Shown here piece by piece: positions 1 to 5,376 of a DNA stretch of 11,294 nucleotides. Under the pieces are notes generated by a model that worked only from the letters and a program-made list of their open reading frames with translations, had not been told where the DNA came from and ran no database searches. This DNA comes from Desulfovibrio sp. UBA6121 (GTDB lineage Bacteria; Desulfobacterota; Desulfovibrionia; Desulfovibrionales; Desulfovibrionaceae): contig DIVX01000163.1 of NCBI GenBank assembly GCA_002422505.1, positions 14,691 through 25,984 on the forward strand, in the 5' to 3' direction. The position numbers and the translations under genes are program-made. Numbering within the stretch: position 1 is the stretch's first letter; every line of letters starts with the position of its first letter.

Positions 1-290
1 CCGTGGCTGGCCGCGTCGATCTCGATGATGTCCACCGCGCTGCCCGCATTGGCCTGCCTGCACAGGCGGCACTCGTTGCAGGGCTCGGCCGTGGGGGCTT
101 TCTCGCAATTGAGCGCCTTGGCGAAGATGCGCGCGATGGTGGTTTTGCCCACGCCGCGCGTGCCGCTGAACATGTACGCCGGGGCAACCTTGCCCGTGGC
201 CGAGGCGCGCGACAGGATGGCCTTCACCGCGTCCTGCCCGGCGACTTCGGCGAAGCGGCGGGGCCTGTATTTTGCGGTAAGGCTGGACAT
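1..290 (-). CDS. dnaX: DNA polymerase III subunit gamma/tau, N-terminal fragment
   Basis: This is the ATPase subunit of the clamp loader, which opens and loads the sliding clamp during chromosome replication in the cytoplasm. Only the first 96 complete codons lie in the window; the rest continues past the left edge. Translation of the minus strand begins MSSLTAKYRPRRFAEVAGQD, the classical DnaX start. The Walker A motif GTRGVGKT lies at residues 43-50. Four cysteines (C62, C71, C74, C77) have the spacing of the DnaX zinc module. An AIEIDAASH-like motif (here DIIEIDAASH) follows at residues 87-96. An AGGAG ribosome binding site lies 7 bases before the ATG. It sits 91 bases downstream of ilvE on the same strand, so co-transcription is possible, although a hairpin lies between them. 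Identity is very secure. Whether the full gene makes both tau and gamma by frameshifting cannot be seen here. Confidence 0.96.
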   Translation of the reverse strand, partial: MSSLTAKYRPRRFAEVAGQDAVKAILSRASATGKVAPAYMFSGTRGVGKTTIARIFAKALNCEKAPTAEPCNECRLCRQANAGSAVDIIEIDAASH

Positions 291-330
291 GGCTGGGCTC
301 CTGTTGGCGTTGGGGGGCTGGGGAACACGC

Positions 331-360
331 GCCGGGGGCTTGAGGCGCAAAAGCCCCGGC
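331..360 (-). terminator. GC-rich hairpin between ilvE and dnaX
   Basis: Arms gccgggggctt and aagccccggc pair over about 10 bp with one bulged G and a 9-base loop. Flanking acacgc (325-330) and gcgtgt (371-376) could extend the structure. It begins about 20 bases after the ilvE stop when read on the minus strand. No run of T follows, so it may be a weak terminator or attenuator, or an mRNA-stabilising 3' end. It could also reduce rather than abolish read-through into dnaX. Confidence 0.4.
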
Positions 361-381
361 CCCCGACGCGGCGTGTGTCGT

Positions 382-1305
382 CTAGAAGCTGTATTCCTGC
401 AGCCAGGAGGCGTAGTCGGGGTTCTCGCCCTTGACGATGCGGAAGTATTCCTTCTGCAGCAGCTGGGTGATGGGCCCGGCCTGGCCAGCGCCGATGACCC
501 GGCGGTCCACCTCGCGGATGGGGGTGATTTCCGCCGCGGTGCCGCTGAAGAAGGCCTCGTCGGCCACGTAAAGCTCGTCGCGGGTGAAGAGCTGCTCCTG
601 CACCTCGTAGCCCAGCTTGCGGGCCAACACCATGATGCTGTCGCGCGTGATGCCGGGCAGCACGCTGGTGAGCGGCGTGGTCTTGATGAGCTTGTTCTTG
701 ATGATGAAGATGTTCTCGCCCGTGGCCTCGGAAACGTAGCCCTGGGTGTCCAGCATCAGGGCCTCGTGGTAGCCGTCGGCCACGGCCTCGGTCTTGGCCA
801 GCACGGAGTTCACGTAATTGCCGCAGGCCTTGGCCTTGGTCATCATGGCGTTCACGTGGTGGCGGCAGAAGCTGGAGGTCTTGATGGAGATGCCCTTGAT
901 GAGGGCGTCGTCGCCCAGGTAGGCGCCCCAGGGCCAGGTGGCAATGGCCACGCGGATGGGGTTGGTGCCCGGATGCACGCCCATGACGCCATCGCCGATG
1001 AACACCAGCGGGCGGATGTACCCGGCCTTCATCTTGTTCACCACCAGAGTGTCGATCACGGCCTTGACCAGTTCGTCGCGGCTGAAGGGAATCTTCATGT
1101 TCAGAATGTGCGCGGAATCGATGAGCCGCTGCATGTGCTCCGTAAGGCGGTATACGGCGCTGCGCCCGTCCGTGCACTCATAGGAGCGGATGCCCTCGAA
1201 GACGCCGCAGCCGTAGTGCAGGGTATGGGTCAGGATGTGCACATTGGCTTCATCCCAGGGCACCAGCTTGCCGTCGAACCAAATTTTCTCCGCTTTCTGA
1301 ACCAT
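382..1305 (-). CDS. ilvE: Branched-chain amino acid aminotransferase
   Basis: This PLP enzyme of fold class IV catalyses the last step of leucine, isoleucine and valine synthesis, and the first step of their breakdown. It moves the amino group between glutamate and the branched 2-oxo acids in the cytoplasm. The 307-residue length is typical. The N-terminal part carries HTLHYGCGVFEGIR (residues 27-40), a hallmark of the family. The PLP Schiff-base lysine is K159 in TKAKACGNY, at the position expected from E. coli IlvE. SEATGENIF (192-200), LPGITRD (216-222) and the phosphate-binding SGTAAEITP (254-262) are all conserved. The ATG is preceded by AAGGGAG about 9 bases upstream. A promoter candidate lies about 85 bases upstream. 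dnaX follows on the same strand. The protein appears intact; the exact substrate range among class IV aminotransferases is inferred, but the motif set fits IlvE well. Confidence 0.95.
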   Translation of the reverse strand: MVQKAEKIWFDGKLVPWDEANVHILTHTLHYGCGVFEGIRSYECTDGRSAVYRLTEHMQRLIDSAHILNMKIPFSRDELVKAVIDTLVVNKMKAGYIRPLVFIGDGVMGVHPGTNPIRVAIATWPWGAYLGDDALIKGISIKTSSFCRHHVNAMMTKAKACGNYVNSVLAKTEAVADGYHEALMLDTQGYVSEATGENIFIIKNKLIKTTPLTSVLPGITRDSIMVLARKLGYEVQEQLFTRDELYVADEAFFSGTAAEITPIREVDRRVIGAGQAGPITQLLQKEYFRIVKGENPDYASWLQEYSF

Positions 1306-1388
1306 TTCCGTGTCTCCCTTCTGTGCGATTATGGGGGAGCCCGCAGCACCGCGCCAAATGGCCGGGCCGAGGACTCACGAAGTCATGC

Positions 1389-1417
1389 ACGCTAAAAAAA
1401 TCGGGCCAAGAGGTCAA
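1389..1417 (-). promoter_or_regulatory. Candidate sigma-70 promoter for ilvE
   Basis: On the minus strand, TTGACC (1412-1417) is followed by exactly 17 bases and TAGCGT (1389-1394). The -35 box matches 5 of 6 consensus bases and the -10 box 3 of 6; the spacing is ideal. The predicted transcript would have a leader of about 75 bases before the ilvE ATG. I saw no convincing leader peptide rich in Leu/Ile/Val codons and no clear attenuator in that leader. Confidence 0.45.
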
Positions 1418-1440
1418 GGGCGGCGGCACTGGGACAACGC

Positions 1441-1469
1441 TTGCCCTGGCGCAGCGTTTCGCCTAAAAT
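1441..1469 (+). promoter_or_regulatory. Candidate sigma-70 promoter for the small hydrolase
   Basis: TTGCCC (1441-1446), a 17-base spacer and TAAAAT (1464-1469) match consensus at 4 of 6 and 5 of 6 bases. Transcription would begin about 6-7 bases after the -10 box, that is at or next to the ATG at 1475. The downstream gene has no Shine-Dalgarno sequence, so this promoter implies a leaderless transcript. Confidence 0.5.
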
Positions 1470-1474
1470 TCCCT

Positions 1475-2080
1475 ATGTCCCTCCCCTGCCCCGCCAAAAT
1501 TCTCATCGCCGCAGATATTTTCGGCGTTACGCCAGAGCTGGGCCAATTGGCCAGGGCCTTGGGCTCCTCGGCCACCCTTGTGTCGCCGCACCCCTTCACC
1601 CGTACGTTCCGCTGCGAGGCGGAAGGCTATGCCTTTTTCATGGAGCACGGCGGGGTTGCAGCCTATGCCAAGCATCTGGGGGAGGTCATGGCGGTGCGCC
1701 AGTGCTGCTTCGAGCTCGCCCTGGGCTTCAGCGCCGGGGCAAGCGCCCTGTGGCTCTGCCTTGCCGATGCGACCCTTGAGCCATGGCTGCCCAGCCGCAC
1801 GGAGCTGTACTACGGCTCACGCATCCGCGAGAGTGCGCACATGCAGCCACGTCGGCGCGCGCTGCTCACCTTTGCCGAGAAAGAGGCGTCGTTCGACGCC
1901 GTGGAGCTGGCGGGCAGGCTGCGCCAGGCGGGCCACGCCGCACGGGTGCTGCCCGGCAGCGCGCACGGATTCATGAATCCCCGGTCGGCCGGGTATGACG
2001 AGCGCCTTGCGGCACAGGAAATACTGCGCCTGCAGGCCCTGCTGGAAGTGGGGCCCTTCGCGGCGCGGAATCAAAGATAA
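1475..2080 (+). CDS. Dienelactone hydrolase family protein (small serine alpha/beta-hydrolase)
   Basis: Predicted cytoplasmic hydrolase of 201 residues; the substrate is unknown. The N-terminus KILIAADIFGVTPEL (8-22) is the first beta strand and loop typical of dienelactone hydrolase-like proteins. The nucleophile elbow GFSAG (84-88) puts the catalytic serine at S86, and GSAHGFMNP (161-169) supplies the histidine H164. True dienelactone hydrolase uses cysteine, so this is a serine-type relative. The acidic member of the triad is not obvious; the LTFAEKEASFD segment (131-141) is where it would fall. The protein is somewhat short for the family (about 230-250 residues). The reading frame is open upstream to 1310, but those residues look non-conserved and overlap the ilvE promoter, so the ATG at 1475 is preferred. 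It has no ribosome binding site but a promoter ends just before it. It is divergent from ilvE and convergent with the carbonic anhydrase-like gene. Confidence 0.75.
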   Translation: MSLPCPAKILIAADIFGVTPELGQLARALGSSATLVSPHPFTRTFRCEAEGYAFFMEHGGVAAYAKHLGEVMAVRQCCFELALGFSAGASALWLCLADATLEPWLPSRTELYYGSRIRESAHMQPRRRALLTFAEKEASFDAVELAGRLRQAGHAARVLPGSAHGFMNPRSAGYDERLAAQEILRLQALLEVGPFAARNQR

Positions 2081-2083
2081 AAC

Positions 2084-2095
2084 GGCGCAGCCGCC
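2084..2095 (-). terminator. Small hairpin in the convergent gap, possible terminator of the carbonic anhydrase-like gene
   Basis: Read on the minus strand, GGCG-GCTG-CGCC is followed by GTTTTATCTTT. It lies about 20 bases after the stop of the minus-strand gene and just after the stop of the plus-strand hydrolase. The stem is only 4 bp, so its efficiency is doubtful. The whole gap between the two convergent genes is 34 bases. Confidence 0.3.
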
Positions 2096-2114
2096 TTGCA
2101 ACACCGCGCCTGGT

Positions 2115-3170
2115 TTACTGATGCGCGGCCTTTGCCCCTGCGGCCTTGGCCTTGACCGGGGCCTTCTCCGGCTCCGGCAGCAGCAGTTCGCCCTCGCCCT
2201 GGGACCGGGCGTTGGGGTTGGCCTCCTGCGTGGCGCCAGGCTCGGTCTTGGCGGCGGTTTTAGACGCCTGCTTGGCGGCAGCCTTGGGGGTCGGCTTGGG
2301 ATCGGGCGCGAAGGTTTCCGCCTTGCCCTGCGCCGGTGCGGCCTCGGGTTTGGATGGCGCCGACTTGGCGGCTTCGGGAGCTGCGCCCCCCTGCTCCTCG
2401 GTCTTGGCTTCCTCTACCGCCGGGGCCTTGGGTTTCGGCCTGGGCTTTGGCTTGTGCAGGGCCGCATGCACTGCGGCCAGAATCTTGCCCTGCTCCGGGT
2501 GCTGGCCCAGCCAGGCCACCTGCCCGGTGGACGAGGTGAGGATGGCCCCAAGCAGCAGCGCCTGGCCGTTCTGCACCTGATCGCGCACAAGCGGGCTTTT
2601 GCGCAGCACGGTTTCCATGGTCTGCCACACGCCAGCCTTCACACTCTTCTGCAGCAGGTCCTGGCCGCTTGCGGTTGGGCTCCACTCCCTGGCCTTGGCC
2701 ACGGCGGGCTTGAGCTGGGCCGTTATCTGCACGGCCTGGCCAGGCAGCTTTTCATACTGTAGCGCGGCGTCCATAAGACCGCAGTCGTCGTGCCCCAGCA
2801 CCAGCACCACAGGGGTGCCCAGGCGCGCCACGCCGTACTCCAGCGTGGCCAGCTCCGAGGGGCCGGCAAGACCGCCCGCCACCTGGATGACGAACAGGCC
2901 GCCAGGGCCCTGGTCGAAAAGCGAGGCAACCGGGGTGATCTGATCAGAGCAGGCGAGCACGGTGGCAGCGGGCCGCTGCCAGCCTTTGGCTGCCGCAACG
3001 CGGTAGTCCGCCCCGGAGAGGGTATGGACGGGATTGCCGGAAACATGCCGGGCGTTGCCTTCCTTCAGCAGCAGCAGGGCTTCATCCGCAGGCAGGGGCG
3101 AACCGGAGGAAGCGTACGCCGTGGCGCACAGCGCCAAACACAAAACGCCCAATGCCAGGCACTTCCTCAT
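2115..3170 (-). CDS. Exported beta-carbonic anhydrase-like protein with Lys/Ala/Pro-rich tail
   Basis: 351 residues. Residues 1-20 form a Sec signal peptide with probable cleavage after AYA, so the protein should be periplasmic. Residues about 30-240 form a beta-carbonic anhydrase domain. Zinc ligands C74, H127 (GHDDCG) and C130 are present, as is D76. Family segments FDQGPGGLFVIQVAGG (85-100), ATLEYGVARLGTP (108-120) and VLVLGHDDCG (122-131) are clear. The usual CxDxR motif reads CSDQI, so the arginine that pairs with the aspartate is isoleucine (I78), and the usual RNAGN reads QVAGG. Carbon dioxide hydration is therefore doubtful. Residues about 240-351 are low-complexity, rich in Lys, Pro, Ala and Glu, beginning HKPKPRPKPKAP, and look disordered. 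A strong AAGGAGGAG ribosome binding site lies just before the ATG. It is a single gene, convergent with the hydrolase and divergent from flaG. Confidence 0.82.
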   Translation of the reverse strand: MRKCLALGVLCLALCATAYASSGSPLPADEALLLLKEGNARHVSGNPVHTLSGADYRVAAAKGWQRPAATVLACSDQITPVASLFDQGPGGLFVIQVAGGLAGPSELATLEYGVARLGTPVVLVLGHDDCGLMDAALQYEKLPGQAVQITAQLKPAVAKAREWSPTASGQDLLQKSVKAGVWQTMETVLRKSPLVRDQVQNGQALLLGAILTSSTGQVAWLGQHPEQGKILAAVHAALHKPKPRPKPKAPAVEEAKTEEQGGAAPEAAKSAPSKPEAAPAQGKAETFAPDPKPTPKAAAKQASKTAAKTEPGATQEANPNARSQGEGELLLPEPEKAPVKAKAAGAKAAHQ

Positions 3171-3266
3171 GGCTCCTCCTTCCAGGCAAAAAACATTCCC
3201 GCGTGCGGCACAGCGCAGTCACCAGCACCTAACAAACCAGCACACAGAGAACAACCATTCTATCGA

Positions 3267-3295
3267 ATTTTGCCCGTTATTCCCTAACCCCTCAA
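3267..3295 (-). promoter_or_regulatory. Weak candidate promoter for the carbonic anhydrase-like gene
   Basis: On the minus strand TTGAGG (3290-3295), 17 bases and CAAAAT (3267-3272) each match 4 of 6 consensus bases. An alternative -10 box, TAGAAT (3257-3262), matches 5 of 6 but has no good -35 partner. The surrounding 3240-3360 stretch is clearly more AT-rich than the genes. The choice between the two is uncertain. Confidence 0.3.
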
Positions 3296-3326
3296 TACGC
3301 AATACTTACTTAATATACTGCAAACC

Positions 3327-3354
3327 TAAAGTTTTTCATCGATTCGACCGATAC
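3327..3354 (+). promoter_or_regulatory. Sigma-28 (FliA) type promoter upstream of flaG
   Basis: TAAAGTTT (3327-3334) is an exact match to the enterobacterial sigma-28 -35 consensus. ACCGATAC (3347-3354) matches the -10 consensus GCCGATAA at 6 of 8 positions, including the core CCGATA. The spacer is 12 bases, against 11 in the consensus. Transcription would start near 3360, giving a leader of about 55 bases before flaG. A late flagellar promoter in front of a flagellar gene makes this a coherent assignment. Confidence 0.7.
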
Positions 3355-3361
3355 ATGTATC
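3350..3361. promoter_or_regulatory. Perfect 12-bp palindrome over the flaG -10/start region
   Basis: GATACATGTATC reads the same on both strands. It overlaps the end of the sigma-28 -10 element and the predicted transcription start, where a bound dimeric regulator would block transcription. No specific regulator is recognised. Part of the symmetry is contributed by the -10 element itself. Confidence 0.35.
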
Positions 3362-3372
3362 ACAAGAACAAA

Positions 3373-3395
3373 GGTCCCCCCTTTTCCAAAGGGCC
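3373..3395 (+). promoter_or_regulatory. Hairpin in the flaG leader just before the ribosome binding site
   Basis: CCCTTT (3379-3384) and AAAGGG (3388-3393) form a 6-bp stem with a 3-base loop; an outer GG/CC pair (3373-3374 with 3394-3395) could extend it across a bulge. It ends about 10 bases before the GAGG ribosome binding site at 3405-3408. It might tune translation or mRNA stability; that role is inference. Confidence 0.3.
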
Positions 3396-3416
3396 ATTTA
3401 AAATGAGGTAGCAACC

Positions 3417-3854
3417 ATGAATATCAGCCCCTCGGACATGGATGTCAGGCAGGGGTCCTCCCTTGCACCACGGCCCGCCACATACCAAGCGAATGAGGCA
3501 CTCTCCAAGGCGGACGAGACGCAACGGACCACCGCGCAGACCAGCGCACAGACACAGGCGAACCCGCTGCAAGGACAGGAGCAGGACGCCACGGACCTCC
3601 GTTCCCAGAGCATTTCCGCAGCTGCGGACAAGACAGCCGCCAGAGAAGCGGCTCAAAAGCTGGAAGAGCAGCTTCAGGCAACGGATACCAAGCTCAAGAT
3701 CCGCGTGCTTGATGATTCCCAGAACCGCGTGCAGGTGGAGATTGTGGACCAGACAAGCAACAAGGTGCTGCGCAAGATTCCGCAGGACGAAGTCTTGAAG
3801 CTCGCCGCCTCCATAAAGGAAATGAGCGGTTTTTTGCTGAACAATCCGGCCTAG
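3417..3854 (+). CDS. flaG: Flagellar protein FlaG
   Basis: 145 residues. FlaG proteins are small flagellar accessory proteins, usually encoded near flagellin or the filament cap gene fliD, that affect filament length or assembly. The first 70 residues are polar, Gln/Ala/Thr-rich and probably disordered. From about residue 75, an amphipathic helix leads into the conserved FlaG core. Its hallmark segments are LKIRVLDDSQNRVQVEIVDQ (92-111), VLRKIPQDEVLKLAASIKE (117-135) and MSGFLLNNPA (136-145). GAGG precedes the ATG by 8 bases. The gene stands alone here, with no flagellin or fliD beside it. Its own sigma-28 type promoter upstream and a cluster of hairpins downstream make it a monocistronic late flagellar unit. 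The family assignment is secure; the precise role in this organism is not known. Confidence 0.88.
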   Translation: MNISPSDMDVRQGSSLAPRPATYQANEALSKADETQRTTAQTSAQTQANPLQGQEQDATDLRSQSISAAADKTAAREAAQKLEEQLQATDTKLKIRVLDDSQNRVQVEIVDQTSNKVLRKIPQDEVLKLAASIKEMSGFLLNNPA

Positions 3855-3862
3855 CCGCACAG

Positions 3863-3888
3863 CCCTGGCGCAACCGACCACGCCAGGG
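3863..3888 (+). repeat. Perfect 8-bp inverted repeat after flaG
   Basis: CCCTGGCG (3863-3870) and CGCCAGGG (3881-3888) pair perfectly around a 10-base loop, starting 8 bases after the flaG stop. No T run follows. It may protect the mRNA 3' end or act as a preliminary terminator stem. Confidence 0.45.
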
Positions 3889-3924
3889 ACGGAGCAACGC
3901 GAACCGGCCCGCATCGACTATTCC

Positions 3925-3942
3925 CTCCGCTTTCGGGCGGAG
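3925..3942 (+). repeat. Second hairpin after flaG
   Basis: CTCCGC (3925-3930) and GCGGAG (3937-3942) form a 6-bp stem with loop TTTCGG. It is followed by CCAAAAGA and not by a T run. It sits directly before the main terminator, about 8 bases away. Confidence 0.4.
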
Positions 3943-3950
3943 CCAAAAGA

Positions 3951-3980
3951 GAGAGCCTCCGCAAGGAGGCTCTTCGTTTT
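3951..3980. terminator. Strong bidirectional intrinsic terminator
   Basis: AGAGCCTCC (3952-3960), tetraloop GCAA and GGAGGCTCT (3965-3973) form a perfect 9-bp stem. On the plus strand it is followed by TCGTTTTC, ending flaG transcription. On the minus strand the same stem is followed by CTCTTTT, so it also ends the type I secretion operon, whose last stop is at 4045. It separates two convergent transcription units. Confidence 0.85.
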
Positions 3981-4044
3981 CGAGCAGCGCTATATCATGC
4001 TGAAATAAAATGGCATAGCTGGCACGCAAGCGCAAACATCCGGG

Positions 4045-5376
4045 CTAGCGTTCGTGCATGGAACCGCTCAAGGCGTCCACAAAAGGATCCAGGAAGTAGC
4101 CCAGGACAGAGCGTGTGCCGATATGGATGCCCACCACCACGCGCATGCCCGGGAACAGGTCGTAGCGGTTGGCCTTGCGCGAGAAATGGTCCGTGTCGGT
4201 CTCCAGCAGCACCTTGTAATAGGTGTTCACGCCGCCGGGCAGGCTTTCGGTCACGGCGTCCGGGCTCACGTGCAGCACCTTGCCTTCGATGTTACCGAAA
4301 CGGCGCGCATCACGCGAGGCCAGCTTGACCACGGCCAATTGCCCAGGCCGTACGTAGCCGATGTCCTGAATGGGCAGGTGGGCCTCGATGACCAGCTTGT
4401 CGCCCACGGGCACTATCTCGGCCACGGTGGCGCCGGGCATGACCACTTCGCCCTCGCTGACAACGGCGATGCTCTTGACCACGCCGGCCTCCGTGGCGCG
4501 CAGCACGGTGCGGTTCTGGCTGTCGCGGAACTTCTTCATGCGCTGGGTAAGCTCCATGAGCTCGCGCTGCACCTTCTTGAGTTCGTTCTCCACCTCCTCG
4601 CGGAAGGTGTTCTGGGCATGCCCCAGCTCCTCCTTGGCGGCGGCCAGGGCCGCGCTGGCGCGGGAGAGCGCGGCGGAATTCTCCTGAATGGCGCTCTCGG
4701 TGTTGTTGCGCTCCTTCAGGCGGCCAATGAGCTCGTCTTCCTTCACCAGGCGCTCGCGGATGAGTTCCTCGCTGCGCTGCACCTGGCGGACGACGTGCGG
4801 CAGGTTGCGCCGCAAATTGTCCAGCCTGGCGCTGGTTTCGCGGATATCCTGCTCGCGCTGGCGCACGCGCCCGGTCAAGGTGCCAAGGTCGTTGTTCAAG
4901 CGGCTGCGCCGGGCCTCGAACAAATTCCTGGCCTGATCCACAAGGTCCTTGTGCCTTTCTTCCAGCGCGGGAGGGAACACAGGCTTGGGCAACCCCTTAG
5001 ACTCCGCGTCCAGGCGCAACGCCTCAATCTGCAGGCTCACCAAACGCACGTCCAATTCCTCGGTGGTGGCGTCGGCCGCTGCGGCGTCGAGCACGATGAG
5101 CGGCTGGTCCTGCTTCACTGTGTCGCCTTCGTGCACCAATATCTCGCGCACAATGCCGCCCTCCAGGTGCTGGATCTTCTTCACCTTGGTCTGCGGAATG
5201 ACCTCGCCCACGGCCTCGCTCACAATGTCCAGCTCCGTAAAGGCCGCCCAGGCGAAGGAAAGCACGAACAGGCAGAAGCACAGGTAGAGAAAGCGGCGGT
5301 GGGCCACCAGGGCCGCGTCTGCGGCGCAGGTTCTGGCCTGGGGGCCAAGAACCGAGGAGACGGGCTCGTCCATCAT
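4045..5376 (-). CDS. HlyD-family type I secretion membrane fusion protein
   Basis: 443 residues. This adaptor spans the periplasm and joins the inner-membrane ABC exporter to the TolC-like outer membrane channel. A short cytoplasmic N-terminus is followed by one membrane helix at about residues 29-47. A first half-lipoyl segment (HLEGGIVREILVHEGDTVKQ, 70-89) follows. A long alpha-helical coiled-coil hairpin covers about 100-285, with abundant Glu/Arg/Leu heptads. The second half-lipoyl segment is ATEAGVVKSIAVVSEGEVV (294-312), followed by a beta-barrel domain. The C-terminus FPGMRVVVGIHIGTRSVLGY (408-427) is the family signature. The start ATGATG overlaps the stop of the exporter gene by 4 bases (5373-5376), and AGGAG lies 5 bases upstream, which indicates translational coupling. 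The second ATG at 5373 is an equally possible start. It is the last gene of the operon. Confidence 0.92.
   Translation of the reverse strand: MMDEPVSSVLGPQARTCAADAALVAHRRFLYLCFCLFVLSFAWAAFTELDIVSEAVGEVIPQTKVKKIQHLEGGIVREILVHEGDTVKQDQPLIVLDAAAADATTEELDVRLVSLQIEALRLDAESKGLPKPVFPPALEERHKDLVDQARNLFEARRSRLNNDLGTLTGRVRQREQDIRETSARLDNLRRNLPHVVRQVQRSEELIRERLVKEDELIGRLKERNNTESAIQENSAALSRASAALAAAKEELGHAQNTFREEVENELKKVQRELMELTQRMKKFRDSQNRTVLRATEAGVVKSIAVVSEGEVVMPGATVAEIVPVGDKLVIEAHLPIQDIGYVRPGQLAVVKLASRDARRFGNIEGKVLHVSPDAVTESLPGGVNTYYKVLLETDTDHFSRKANRYDLFPGMRVVVGIHIGTRSVLGYFLDPFVDALSGSMHER

Noticed and set aside
25..1395. 456-codon plus-strand frame across dnaX and ilvE
   Set aside because: Antisense to two firmly identified genes; its composition (Gly, Ala, His, Asp, Val) is typical of a reverse-strand shadow.
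1310..1474. 55-codon upstream extension of the small hydrolase, including an ATG at 1385
   Set aside because: The added residues look non-conserved, overlap the ilvE promoter candidate, and precede the recognised first beta strand of the fold. The ATG at 1475 gives a normal start of the domain.
3171..3416. Small RNA or tRNA gene in the AT-rich region between the carbonic anhydrase-like gene and flaG
   Set aside because: No cloverleaf, no strong hairpin followed by a T tract and no extra open frame with a ribosome binding site; promoter elements explain the base composition.
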